Assembly (NCBI GenBank): GCA_003260075.1 | Contig: QLIY01000280.1 | Span: forward strand, 43,805-107,804 | Reading direction: 5' to 3' | DNA from: Phallusia mammillata | Taxonomy: Eukaryota; Chordata; Ascidiacea; Phlebobranchia; Ascidiidae | Length of the DNA: 64,000 nucleotides | In this document: one piece after another, positions 11,533-23,507 of the stretch | Layout of the letters: every line of letters begins with the position of its first letter | How positions within the stretch are numbered: position 1 is the stretch's first letter | Position numbers and translations under genes: made by a program | The notes under the pieces: model-generated | Told to the model about the DNA's origin: nothing | What the model saw: only the letters and a program-made list of their open reading frames with translations | The model's database searches: none

Positions 11533-14208
11533 ATGGACTCTAGAGAAAGAAAACTGATTTATGGATTGGTTTTCCTCAGCACAGTGTCCCTTTTTGTTTC
11601 TTTGTCCTGTGTCTATTCTGTTTTGTCGCAAACGGTAAGGAAACTTTTGGTGTAATATGTACTTATAGCTTGAGTTGCAATTGTGTATATGCATGGATTA
11701 TAATAGTTAACGGTGCCATCGGTGGCATCGAACAGATTTGGTGAGGCATGGCTTTTCAGCCTTTTACTTTTAACTAACTGGAGCTTCATAGTGTGGCCAA
11801 ACTAGCAAATGCGGTCAATGTCTTGTCACCAGCTGCACAGTCTGCAGCTTACTTAATTGTGTTTGCATTTCAATTATATTTTAATGCACTTTGTGTTTTA
11901 CAGAACGCTTGGCATAAACACACCGTGAATGAGCATAGACTTGGCAAACGGGGTCAGTAAAGGTTTTTGTTTTGTGAACTTAACATTCTTAGAATTCTTC
12001 AACACACGCTATTTGAAGAGATACTTTTAAATTGTCCAAAACGAAACTAAACGGTTTAGCTCAACTAAAAATAAAACGTCTTTCTACAGCGGTCGGTGAC
12101 TTGACAGACTGCAGTGATGATGCGCTTGCATCTTATGACACCACAACTCACGAGGGCGCCACCTCACGGCACATACACGAGCTCACCTGCAAAAATTCGG
12201 CCGTGCGGGAACAGATGGACAGTTGGGTGGATGAGTTTAATTCGATGCTTTTCTTCATCAACGAGATAGGCATGAATATGCAAGTAGCCAAGAACAACAT
12301 CAATGCCAATGAACAACGAGCGTTTTTGGCTACTCTGGCCGCCGACCGGGCCGTGAATTTGTCTCAGCAGAACACAGGTGCCATAACCAACGCTGCGAGG
12401 GTGCTAAACGTCACCAACAGCGCTCTGACGTCACAAGGAACCCGTCTAGGTGTTGTGGAGTCGAAATGTGAAAGCTTTGTCCAGATACTGCGAAAGTTTA
12501 ACACGACTTTGCGACGGTCCCTAAAGCGGCAACAAGAGCCGCCGCGATTGGCCAGTAGCGATCACGTGGATCAAATTAGACAGCTGATAACTTTGGGAAA
12601 TGAATCAGCTGTTTTTAAGACAATCGTAAGCCGCGGAGAAGAGAACAGCAAACACATTGAAACCGTACTTGCAAGCATTACAAGACTCAAGACAAAACTA
12701 ACAAGTAAGGTATTTGTTTGTAAACAACCAGCTAGATGTATCTTACTGCCTGACAAGTAGGCTACTTAATTTAATGCTTATTTTCACGAGCTTGATGTCT
12801 AGGTCGCTCCCGGTTATAGAAACCCAATCACGGTATTTTCATTATTGAAATGTCATGCACCACATTACCAGCCAACGCCCTGCAGTCCATTTCTTATAAT
12901 TGTCATGGGGTTCGAACCAACGACTCTTTTTCGAGTGCAAACCACAGTCAGGGTTTTCATTCCTGTGTTTATAAGTCAAGCGCCACAAATCATTGTATTT
13001 TTTCACCCCGTTTTGAACCGCGACCAAGAGTTTGTATGTCTGTATGTGCGTCAGGCGCACCGGACCATTCGGCCAAGTTCCTGCCTCAATTATTTGCATT
13101 TTTGCGTCCAGATTTGATGTCTGGTTGGTACAACGCACCCAACGGCTACCAGTATTTCCTTTCGAGAAACGCCTTTACAAGTAATGCTTTCGTCCTTTCA
13201 AGAAGATACTGTAAGCACAGAGGAGCGGACTTGGCTCATATTGGCATCCGAAATCCCGACATATTCAGGTAAACACGTAATCAATTAATTTTGCAAATAA
13301 CAAATGTACATGTTTAAACTGTTTGTGCATGCGCGCTTCATTACGGTATAGTATATCGTCGAAGCCTTTTGTCAGATAGTAGATATTGTCTACAGTCATA
13401 TACTTCTCATTACAAATGTGTGCAACCCATGGGCATACACACGTACTAAACACTTTTCGACTCAACAGAGCAACCTTTATTTAATACGGGTTGTAGTCCC
13501 GCCCTATGAACTGAACAAACAGAAACATGGCATGAAAGAAGTTCATATCTTAGTTATTGTTGTTGCGTAATCTATTACGTGAATTTCGCAACAATTATAT
13601 ATACATTGTAGCCGCAACGAGTTAAGTCAGTCATGATCCACCAACTGTGCCCTCCACTATTTTGTGCTTCCAAACGTTTTAAAGTTGCGCAGCAATTTCC
13701 GACTTGATGAATTTTTCGGTGTAATTGTGTCCCTATGTGTTCTTTCACCAAGCGAAGCAAACTACAATCGAAATTAAGCGAACTTATAGTCAATGGAACC
13801 AAGATTAAGCGTATAGGACTTCTTTTGTGCCATTCAGAGTTAGTCGGCCGTTACTAGCCTATGTAGGCTTTAAAGTTACTGTCAGGTAACATAACCTCAA
13901 AAAATTTGATCAGTTTTGGTTCTTAACAATACTTCTCTTCCAGGTACTTGTGGCATACGTTTATTGCCCCGGCTCGGCATCACTGCGTATGGGTTGGTAT
14001 GACAGATCTTGCGGAAGAAGGCGAATGGTTATGGGTGGATGGGGAACCTGTTGACGACCATTGGACCAACTGGGGCCCAAAACTGCCTGGCAGGGCCTTT
14101 TTGCAAGACTGCGGCCTGGTTAGGGGTGGAAAATGGGGCGAAGGACCATGTAGTGGACATAGAAAGCTCTGTTCGTTTATATGCGAGCGAAAAATTCTTG
14201 ATTTGTGA
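11533..14208 (+). CDS. Type II membrane protein with C-type lectin-like domain
   Basis: Five exons join in phase: 11533-11634, about 11906-11954, 12060-12704, 13112-13268 and 13944-14208, giving about 405 residues. A short charged N terminus (MDSRERK) precedes one membrane segment (residues about 8-30). A stalk of about 215 residues follows, predicted mostly helical, with NxS/T sites (NLS, NVT, NTT, NES). The C-terminal ~140 residues are a C-type lectin-like fold: WYNAPNGYQYF start, VWVGMTD (WIGL position), EGEWLWVDGEP, WTNWGP, and FICE closing Cys. The usual carbohydrate/calcium motifs (EPN or QPD, and WND) are absent; those positions read PKLPG and GKWGEG. Two extra cysteines (HHC, KLC) could form an extra disulfide. 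It is likely a cell-surface recognition protein; the ligand is unknown. The Met at 11533 is chosen because the charged-then-hydrophobic start follows directly. Confidence 0.85.
11712..11850 (+). repeat. Interspersed repeat family X, copy in lectin-like gene intron 2
   Basis: Shares stretches such as gtgaggcat, ctaactggag and cttgtcaccagctgcac with 18485-18600 and, on the opposite strand, 32520-32655. The window end (63960-64000) may start another copy. No terminal structure was identified. Confidence 0.5.
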
Positions 14209-14569
14209 TCGGATTCAAGGCGTTATTTTAATTGGACCCGCAGTAACTTAGCATGTTGTTAACTTGAGTGTTGAACGTTAGAGAATTTTGTAAAAAGGTA
14301 AATTTGTATATAGTAGTGATGGGTTTTAAACTGCCCGACTTGTAATAAACATTTTTTGGTTGCTAAATCTGACCTATAATACAAGGCAACGGAAATTTCG
14401 CTATTGATGTTTGCATTAAACGATCTTATTTCACCAACGGCCACCATAGTATATCAACCAAACAGATAGAAAGATTCCAGCAGCTTGGCCGTTTGTTCAG
14501 TAGTGTCAAAAAACAAGGATGCAGCAAAGTAGTTTTTGTTGATACCTAGTCGCGAAGGAAATTGTGAAC
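14209..14569. other. 3' flank of the lectin-like gene, no gene seen
   Basis: Contains an AATAAA-like site (tgtaataaac, about 14341), a plausible polyadenylation signal. Otherwise unremarkable. Confidence 0.4.
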
Positions 14570-15640
14570 GCAGAAAAAAAATCGACCATTTTAAATCGAT
14601 TCTAGCCTTACGGTTTTTCAAAAATCGGGTAAAAATTTCCGCGTTTACAAACCGGTTTGGAGGTTCGGTAGGAGGCAGGAACCGGCCTAAACCAGTTTGA
14701 AACTAGAATATTCCGGCGAAAACAAACCCAAAACCGGATTTTTCTTCCATTTTTTTACCCCCAACATTCGTAAAAACGGATAGGGTATAGCGCAGGCTTT
14801 TTTCGAAAATCGAGTCAAAATTTTCTTGTTTAGAATCCGGTTTAAACCGGTTTGGAGGTTCGGTGGGGGGGGGGCCTAAACCAGTTTGAAATTGGAATAT
14901 TCCGGCGAAAACCCACTCAAAACCGGATTTTTCTTCGAATTTTTGACCCCAACAATCGAAAAAACGGAAAAGCTATAGCCTTGGTTTTTTTTCAAAAATC
15001 GAGTCAAAATTTTCGAGTTTAGAATCCGGTTTAAACCGGTTTGGATGTTCAGTAGAAGGAATAAACCGGTCTGAACCAGTTTGAAACTGGAATATGCCGA
15101 CGAAAACCCACCCAAAACCGGATGTTTCTTCGAATTTTTGACCCCCAACAATCGAAAAAACGGAAAGGCTATAACCTTAAGTTTTTACAAAAATCGGGTC
15201 AAAATTTTCGAGTTGAGAAACCGGTTTAAACCGTAAAACTGTCTGCAGCTTATCGGTTTAAACCGGTTTGGTGGTTCGGTAGGAGGCAGCAACCGATCAA
15301 ATAATTTTCAATACCTTGATTTAAAACAGTTCCAGCTTGCTTTATTTTATGTCTAAAACATAAAAAACTACCGTACATTATACCTAAACACAGTTTTTTT
15401 TACGGTGTTTTGGGGGACCGTTTCGGTCTTTCTCCAGCGTTTTCCCAAAACTTGGATTTGGCCATTTTTTGGTATTTAAATGAAACACTTGCGGTCTCTT
15501 AAAACTGGGGGGGGGGAGATTAAGAGTTTTTTCAAAAATCGGGTGAAAATTTTCTTGTTTAGAATCCGGTTTAAACCGGTTTGGAGGTTCGGTAGGAGGG
15601 AGAAACCGGTCTAAACCAGTTTGAAACTGGAATATTCCGG
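14570..15640. repeat. Satellite, ~185-bp tandem units, running into the N gap
   Basis: At least four diverged units are visible, starting with aaaaatcg(g/a)gt near 14620, 14808, 14992 and 15187, and another after a 10-base G run at 15507-15516. The core is the palindrome-like cggtttaaaccggttt with ttcggtaggagg and ggaatattccgg. A further G run is at 14865-14874. The array is cut by the N gap, which probably represents more units. Diverged relatives in reverse orientation lie at 24030-24535. Confidence 0.8.
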
Positions 15641-16270
15641 NNNNNNNNNNNNNNNNNNNNNNNNNNNNNNNNNNNNNNNNNNNNNNNNNNNNNNNNNNNN
15701 NNNNNNNNNNNNNNNNNNNNNNNNNNNNNNNNNNNNNNNNNNNNNNNNNNNNNNNNNNNNNNNNNNNNNNNNNNNNNNNNNNNNNNNNNNNNNNNNNNNN
15801 NNNNNNNNNNNNNNNNNNNNNNNNNNNNNNNNNNNNNNNNNNNNNNNNNNNNNNNNNNNNNNNNNNNNNNNNNNNNNNNNNNNNNNNNNNNNNNNNNNNN
15901 NNNNNNNNNNNNNNNNNNNNNNNNNNNNNNNNNNNNNNNNNNNNNNNNNNNNNNNNNNNNNNNNNNNNNNNNNNNNNNNNNNNNNNNNNNNNNNNNNNNN
16001 NNNNNNNNNNNNNNNNNNNNNNNNNNNNNNNNNNNNNNNNNNNNNNNNNNNNNNNNNNNNNNNNNNNNNNNNNNNNNNNNNNNNNNNNNNNNNNNNNNNN
16101 NNNNNNNNNNNNNNNNNNNNNNNNNNNNNNNNNNNNNNNNNNNNNNNNNNNNNNNNNNNNNNNNNNNNNNNNNNNNNNNNNNNNNNNNNNNNNNNNNNNN
16201 NNNNNNNNNNNNNNNNNNNNNNNNNNNNNNNNNNNNNNNNNNNNNNNNNNNNNNNNNNNNNNNNNNNNNN
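15641..16270. other. Assembly gap (630 N)
   Basis: All bases are n. It follows directly on the satellite array. Homopolymer fillers are poly-G left of this gap and poly-C right of it. Confidence 1.
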
Positions 16271-16298
16271 GTACGGTAGTTTTTTATGTTCCACTGAA

Positions 16299-16600
16299 CC
16301 AGACTTGCAAGTCGGGTCGGGCTTTTCGTGCCGGGTTCGGGCTTAGGTATTTGTGAGAAAACGGGCTTAAAACGGACCTGGCTTTGCGTTTCGTGACCGC
16401 CATTTTTTTAAATAAAGTCACTCAGGTAAGTAACAGTCTGTGGCTTTGACCTCATGCTCACCCTACTTTCAAACGTATTGTTTACGCCATTGTCTACTGT
16501 TGTTCATGGTGTTTGTTGTCTTTCCCTTTTTTCTTTCTCACCTTTTGTTGCAAGGCTTTCGTGGATAGGCCTGTCAATTAAAATTCCGGGCCTAAACGGG

Positions 16601-16695
<95 letters not shown>

Positions 16696-16741
16696 TTCGG
16701 GTCGGGTTCGGGCTCAGATTTCGGGCCCGCTTGCAACTCTG
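16299..16741. mobile_element. hAT-type MITE carrying a 93-base poly-C run
   Basis: Termini are CAGACTTGCAAGTCGGG on the left and CCCGCTTGCAACTCTG on the right. A perfect 8-bp target duplication, cactgaac, lies at 16291-16298 and 16742-16749. The interior has repeated cgggttcggg motifs and the poly-C run 16602-16694, which I regard as filler within the element. No coding capacity; the frames here that read poly-Pro or poly-Gly are artefacts. Confidence 0.9.
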
Positions 16742-16851
16742 CACTGAACAGCTCAAATGCAGAATACAAAGAACTGTATAATTGAGGAATATACATCCTT
16801 TTGATGGCTACGTACCCTTCATCCCCCAGCCAAAGAATCACTGCGCTTGTT

Positions 16852-17360
16852 TAATTACTGTGCTCATTGCGCCACCTCCTGGGGTGTTTACATCTCGTCT
16901 TGAACTAAGTTAGGATGTTAGTTACAAACCAGTGTATTTTTAAGTGTTCCTAAAGTTTACAATATTAAAGTTCTAACTTTAAACCTTGCCCACAAATTAT
17001 TTAATAACTGTGCTTTTTGTGCCATCTACTATTGGTTTAAATCTTGTCTTCAAATAAGAGACTCTGTTATTAGCTGCACTAAATCATGTTTGACGCAGTG
17101 GCTGTCCTAAAACTACCAATATTAAAGTTTTAGCGGACCCCACACCGCCAGCTAGCTTAATAACTAAGCTCGTTGCGCTACCTATCGGTAAATTCCATTC
17201 CCCCCCCCCCTCTTCAAATAAGAGACTCTGTTATTAGCTGCACTAAATCATGTTTGACCCAGTGGCTATCCTAAAACTACCAATATTAAAGTTTTAGCGG
17301 ACCCCACACCCCCAGCTAGCTTATTAACTAAGCTCGTTGCGCTACCTATCGGTAAATTCC
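16852..17360. repeat. Diverged tandem repeat, ~152-bp units
   Basis: Units begin near 16852, 17003 and 17157 with a shared taactgtgctc.ttgcgcca-like start and an internal aatattaaagtt motif. The last unit appears twice (about 17050-17200 and 17213-17360), separated by a C run at about 17201-17210, and the copies differ by few bases. That final doubling is probably allelic rather than a real extra unit. Confidence 0.6.
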
Positions 17361-17815
17361 ATTAATGTCCGAACTGTGTTACGGGGTTATAGTAGCTATA
17401 CCAAAGTGTATTTGGCATATAAGTGCATTACCTAAGCAATAAACTTCAACAAACAATGTATTTATATTTTCAGATATATTCACCAAAGGTTCCAACTTTT
17501 AACAGTTGGATGAAATAAAACTGCAAATTTACGTGAAAGTAATCACAAAAACAGAGTCCCGATGCCAAATAAACAAAACTCTCTATTACAAATACACTTG
17601 TAACTGGCGTAGGTAGCAAATACTATAGGCTGCCCATTTGGTAAAACACAAACGGAAGAAAAAGTTCGAAAATCTGACTACACAGTAGGGACGAACACTA
17701 CATTGGTTATTGATACGGCGCACAACATCAGAATCCCCCCCCCCCAATAAACTTCAACAAACAATGTATTTATATTTTCAGATATATTCACCGAAGGTTC
17801 AAACTTTTAACAGTT

Positions 17816-17876
<61 letters not shown>

Positions 17877-18140
17877 GAACAATTAAAAAAAATATAAAAA
17901 CAAAATAAGTAGGTCACTTACGTTAAAACTTGGTAATCTTGCAAACAATGTCACAACAATAAACAAACAAAGCAATTCAGTTATCGAATCAAGAATAATT
18001 TCAAAATAACTTCAGTTGTCGCGACTTTATACCAGGTATGCGTTTTGCGAACGCGTCAGCAACGAGAGCAGCATCGTTGCTTATTTTTTCGAAAAGCTAC
18101 TGTTTCTGTTTTCGGGGGAAACGTTGTCCCTGTAAGATAG
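17361..18140. other. No gene; two filler C runs
   Basis: A short C run near 17736 lies between two copies of about 70 bases (17440-17510 and 17746-17815). A 58-base C run occupies 17817-17874. No coding exon is recognised. Confidence 0.5.
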
Positions 18141-18143
18141 GTA

Positions 18144-18315
18144 TGACGTCATGCCTCCTACGTCACAGTGACGTACACGTCAAACAGTAACGGGTCTATT
18201 GTATGCATTCTTGTGTAGATTAGGCTTTTCCAAACATCTGATGATGACGTCAACGTCGGAAGGGAGGATGATGATGACAGTGAAAGGTCACCGAATTACG
18301 TCACAGATGACGTCA
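18144..18315. promoter_or_regulatory. Cluster of CRE/ATF-like TGACGTCA sites
   Basis: Three full palindromes (18144-18151, 18245-18252, 18308-18315) plus half sites (tacgtcac, tgacgt) lie within 175 bases. bZIP factors of the CREB/ATF type bind this sequence. No adjacent start codon was established, so promoter function is inference. The same octamer also recurs elsewhere in the window. Confidence 0.35.
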
Positions 18316-18484
18316 CCATGAGATCGGTGGCTGGGTGAATGTGTTGTGTGTAGGTGCGTAAAAAATAATCAAATTATATGTTAGAATCTCAATCTCTGTA
18401 TGATACAGATCTTGATGCACTACGTGGCATAACTTAGCTTTGTAGTTTTAACGTATGTTCACGTTTTCGCAGACTAATAATAGT

Positions 18485-18600
18485 TACGGCATCGCACAGA
18501 ATAGGTGAGGCATCGCTTTTTAGCCAGGCAATCTGTCACCAGCGCCACTGATATTAACTTATAGGTCGAAACAGTGTGCACTGTCTGCAGCTTATCATTT
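18485..18600 (+). repeat. Interspersed repeat family X, second copy
   Basis: Shares gtgaggcat.gctttt.agcc, ctgtcaccagc and the tgcagctta end with 11712-11850. Confidence 0.5.
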
Positions 18601-18707
18601 ATTGGCACGATGCATTTATAATAATGGTTCTACTATAACAAAATGCACAGGGGGGCGCAAATCAATGCATATCCATACGACACATAAATAATACAAGAAA
18701 ACTGTAC

Positions 18708-19535
18708 CTGGTCTCTTGTAAATTCAACAGTTGTGTTGAACACGGTCGTAGCTCTCCATGTTGATAGCGTTGTTGGGCAGAACGTTTTCGTTGGCGTTGC
18801 AAAGTGGTTCGCTGTGTACCTTGTGTGTGGGTGCCTGAAAACATAAATGAAAGTATGTTTTAAAACAGGGGTCTCCAACACGCGGCCCGCGGGCCACATA
18901 GGCAATTTTCCGTGGCCCGCGGCGTAATTAGCAAATGAAAAAAAAATTAATATCTTGTAAAATTTAAAGGATGTGTTTGTTTTGATCACCCTTCAAGTAT
19001 TTCAGAAACCTTTGTGATACATTATTATTATTGTGATGAAATAATGCAATATTATTTTTATCATCAAAGCGTAAAGTTAAAATCCGTTCAGTTTTTTGTG
19101 TCCACTATTTTTGTTTAGCTTAGGGATAAGGAACTTTTAAGTTCATGAAGGCCAACCAACATTTTGTTGACACTTATGTTGGCCGCATTCACGATGAATT
19201 CAAAGCTAAAACCAATTAAACAGCCTAAGCTGCTAAAAGTAATTTAATATTTGACCACTACAGCTTTACGATTTATTTTACCTAAATATTATCGATTTGT
19301 TACGCATATCAATGATCTAAGAGCAGTTTGTGACATTACAGACAAAACTGAGATATGGCCCCCCCCCCCTGCGCAAACAATTGCTTTCTTTGTTGATTTT
19401 TATGAAATAAAAAAGCAATGATGAACACGCAAGTAAGATGAGCTCTTAGAGGTCAACGAAAATAACGCCGTTAGCCACTAAGGGACCATGAACTATGTAG
19501 TTTTGAAACATCTGGCGTGGAGTGTTAATTCCACA

Positions 19536-19629
<94 letters not shown>

Positions 19630-22600
19630 ACGGCCTCTAGAAAATATGAAAATTGGCCCGGGCAACCGTTGAGTTGGAGACCCCTGTTATAAAATCTCTT
19701 ACTACCCCATGATACAGATCCCCATACATTGCGAGGGCGGTTAGTTCAATTTAGGTTTGAACATTTTGCGTTCGTTTGAAAAATGGACGTCCCGATAAAA
19801 AGGTTTTAAAACACATTGAAAACAATGGCTAAAGTACCACTCACTCAATTTTACAAAACCCCAAGAGCGGTCGCTATCACCATGGTTAGAAACCCCCCCC
19901 CCCCAAAACAATGGCTAAAGTACCACTCACTCAATTTTACAAAACCCCAAGACCATGGTTAGAAACATGTAGTTAAATACATGCACAAGTGTTACTCTTC
20001 AGTGGAAACAATTTACCTTCAAACTTCGTGAACAAGATCTCCTTCGATGCTGTCGATGCTGCTGAATGGACAAATAGGTCAGCCAGGATATCTAAAACAA
20101 AATAGATTTACAACTTGTATACAGCTTACAGGGAATATGCAAGATGGTTTTAAGATATAAGTAGCCTGATTACGTAAATCGGTAATGGTGTGTTATTCGT
20201 GATTTCAGGTGCAACATGCGTTCACTGTGGTGAATGTTTAACAGAATGTAAATATTTTGTATATGCTCAATGCGTTCAAAAATATACTAGGGTAAAAAAC
20301 AATGCTTTGGATTAGAACAATTATAATTGCGACGTCACTTACCGAAGTATGCTTTTGAAAACTTGGGTCCCAAATTAACTTCAATCTGTTAAAATGTGTT
20401 TATTTTTATCAAATTTTGGTTTACTAAGAAAAGATGAAAAACGCTGGAAAAGAAAAACACATTTGTTAAACCTGAAAAGAGAGGTTAGTGAAATGTTTAA
20501 GTTCGCTACGTGCATAATTTAAAACCACGACTTTTTAGTAAAATGTTACAAAATGCTCATTAGGTTAATTTTACTAATAAAGGTTAAATATTAAGACAGA
20601 AGGCCTGCAAAACAGAAAATGCATTGTTAAACCTGGAAAAATACTTCTGCAAAAGATAAACAAATTTGTTAAACCTGCAAAAAATACTTCTGTAGAAGAT
20701 AAACAATTCTGTTAAACCTGCAAAAAATACTTCGGCAAAATAGAAACAAATCGGTTAAACCTGCAAAAAATACTTCTGTAAAAGATAAAAAATTCTGTTA
20801 AACCTGCAAAAAATACTTCTGTAACAAATATACAATTTTGTTAAACCTGCAAAAAAACTTCTGTAAAATAGAAACAAATTGGTTAAACCTGTAAAAAAGT
20901 AACAACTTGTTATGTATTTCAAAATACCTTAAGCTTTTGTGGAATCACATTTTTTATATTTCAAACCATTTAGTCAGCAATATTTGAAATCCAATCCTGA
21001 AAAAAACAATTAGTGTTATTTTAAATGCTCTTTTTTAAGATACATTACATTTTGCTTACCTAAAACACAACAGCATAATCAAGCCAAGACAAATGGAAAT
21101 TTGAAAACTGCAAAATCTGACTTCTGTTCTAACTGTTAATTCTTCAAATTGTAAAACTAGACGATGGCGGTTCGCATGGTTAGAGCAACGAAAAATAAAC
21201 AAATATACAATAATAAGAGGAACCTGTTCGGCTGATGTAAAAATGCACAACACCCCCCAAGAACTGGTCTTACTAATTGGAAATAAAAGGATAGAAATAG
21301 TGAACTCGCACACATTTTCGTTGATGAAAAAGGGAAAACGAAAGCTCAAAACATAAGAGCAAGCAATCGGTGGATGAAATCTTTGTTGATCTCTCGCACG
21401 TAACTGGTGTTAAAATACTTCGTGCATCGAAAAATGTTTCTGAAAAAACATTGGAACCGCCATCGTCCCTGCGCGGCCGACGTAAAAGTACACAAGGTTG
21501 CCTAAACTAACTGCCCTGAATACAACCGTCGCAAATTAGCCTAGAAAAGTAGAAGGCGAGTCTGTCGTGTTTTACAACCATCCAAATTGTCACTGCCCCA
21601 TAATGACTGAATGACCGGGTCAAGCAGGAATACGAAACTGAAGTTATAAGTTAGCCTAAGTCCACGAGTAAAATAAAGGGCTTGACCAGTGAAATGGGAA
21701 TTAGGGGCATCAGCGCATCTGGTTTGCTGTTGCATGAATTGATTCATTATACATATTTATCACGATAATTAGGAGTTTTAACATTACATGCTTGATATCC
21801 AATTCTCAGTCTGTTCTTGGTAAAACTTTGAACTGGACTCACAAGCATGCATACTAAACTGGTCAAAACCCGAAAACCACAAAGCCCTAATTTTACTGTT
21901 AATACAGGCGCAACCGTTTGTTTGAAAGGGAGCAGTGACGTTTAAGGCGTATAACTCAACAACAGCGAGTCACTGCCCCCTGCCCTCCGAGTCCCCCCTA
22001 AAGGACCCAAATGTTTTACGCAAACGCAGGGCTGGGGGAAAAAAGTTAACAATAGTTTGTGCCCTACCAGGGTGGATCACGAAACTTTTCGGGCTATATG
22101 CAAAGCTGGTCTCCTCTGGTCCACGAGCCTGGACCTTCATTGGAAATAGCGGTGTTCCTACTCGGTATCGTCTACACCGCGGCCAATGCAATGCGGTGGA
22201 GGCCATGCCCAGGCCATGTTTCTAAGCGCACGTTATTTTAGCTAAAGCCATTTAACAACGCGCCACACCTAGCTAAAAAAACGATCTAAGCTAAAATCCT
22301 TAAGTGGCGCGCGAATCCCAAACGTACCCCACCTATGATACCTAGCCTACCCTTAGTTAAAGAGTGCCACTCTAGTTATAGCCCTAGCGCCAACTTGCTG
22401 ACATAGTAGCACTCCTATAGACTTGGACTCTTCTTTGACCGAGGAAGACTTCCTTTTACGGGTCCTCCCCGGACAAAGAATAAGTCACTCAGCCCTAGCG
22501 CCAGTTAACCTAAGTTAGGCCTAACAGTTTCGCAATCCCGGTTGACCCACGACAGACTCCTATTCTTACATANTACAAACTTTTCTGTGAGTGACGAATT

Positions 22601-23507
22601 TCAGCACCTTTAAGCTAATGTGTTTATGGTAGCCTACCCCCCCCCCCATAGCCCTAGCGCCAACTTGCTGACATAGAAGCACTCCTATAGACTTGGACTC
22701 TTCTTTGACCGAGGAAGACTTCCTTTTACGGGTCCTCCCCGGACAAAGAATAAGTCACTCAGCCCTAGCGCCAGTTAACCTAAGTTAGGCCTAACAGTTT
22801 CGCAATCCCGGTTGACCCACGACAGACTCCTATTCTTACATACAAGTACATATTTGAAGTTGAAAAACGTTGGTTGAAGAACGAAGATATGGATGTCGAT
22901 AAGATGCGAGATAGTGAACCTGCAAAAAAGTTAAAATGAAATAGTGCAGCAAACTAGAATGCTGCCATTAAAGAACAAGTTCCTACAGGCAAAAAGTAAA
23001 GGTTTGTGCGATTCTGCATCGGCGCTGATTAAAATCCCCGTGTTTTGCTTTAGGCAGAACCTTACGCCTTGCGTGTAAAGATGGTTTGTGCATTAAGTGT
23101 ACCCCCCCCCCAGAACAAGTTCCTACAGGCAAAAAGTAAAGGTTTGTGCGATTCTGCATTGGCGCTGATTAAAATCCCTGTGTTTTGCTTTAGGCAGAAC
23201 CCTTACGCCTTGCGTGTAAAGATGGTTTGTGCATTAAGTGCTTCACAACATCAGCAATTCAGATTTAGTTTATAACTTAGGACTTGTTGCATGCAATAAC
23301 AAATATGTTCAACTGATGTAAGAATCATTGAAACTTGGAAACATACTCTTACAAATGTTGTTGTTTTACTGATATCATTGTTGTAACATAGTCTTGACGA
23401 TTAATAACTCAACAGCGTGAACCCAGCTTTCGATTACAACAGACTAAAACATTCGTAGTCTAGAAATAGTTGTAACTTACCTTGTAACAGAGCGACCTTC
23501 CAGCCAT
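18708..23507 (-). CDS. Tentative minus-strand multi-exon gene
   Basis: Four splice-bounded exons join in one phase: 23507-23481 (ATG, MAGRSLCYK), 20385-20343 (EVNLGPKFSKAYF), 20091-20017 (ILADLFVHSAASTASKEI) and 18834-18708. The middle pair reads like real protein, with AG acceptors and GTAAGT or GTAAAT donors. The last exon is weaker. In the joined frame it gives a basic Arg/Gln-rich stretch, while another frame reads as a polar tail ending in a stop (ENVLPNNAINMESYDRV). No family is recognised. Long introns hold tandem repeats, a hAT element and haplotype duplications, so linkage of the first exon is uncertain. Internal exons may be missing. Confidence 0.3.
18866..19686. mobile_element. hAT-type MITE with filler C runs
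   Basis: Termini are CAGGGGTCTCCAACACGCGG and the inverse ending TTGGAGACCCCTG. A near-perfect 8-bp duplication (ttttaaaa versus ttataaaa) flanks it. Subterminal GCGGCCCGCGGGCC is shared with 4174-4747, so they are the same broad family. Two C runs are embedded, a short one near 19361 and one of 93 bases at 19537-19629. Confidence 0.85.
20605..20905. repeat. Tandem repeat, ~43-46-bp unit, about seven copies
   Basis: The unit is gttaaacctgcaaaaaatac followed by ttctgtaaaagataaacaa, with small variants. The poly-A-rich, Thr-free composition and the lack of a long frame argue against coding. It lies in the large intron of the tentative minus-strand gene. Confidence 0.8.
20906..23480. other. No confident gene; haplotype duplications
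   Basis: Contains two doubled blocks separated by C runs: 22372-22570 with 22648-22842, and 22970-23100 with 23112-23240. A single n at 22573 marks where the first copy is joined to sequence that also occurs at 23664-23722. A candidate acceptor and hydrophobic frame at about 21056-21110 on the minus strand (ISICLGLIMLLCF) could be a signal-like exon but lacks a partner in phase. Confidence 0.5.

Noticed and set aside
12845..13111. Upstream extension of the lectin-domain frame
   Set aside because: It is the intron before exon 4; the AG acceptor at 13111 and phase match exon 3.
15611..16346. Long frames on both strands over the gap
   Set aside because: They consist almost entirely of n.
16454..16841. 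Poly-Pro and poly-Gly frames
   Set aside because: They run through the 93-base C run inside a hAT element.
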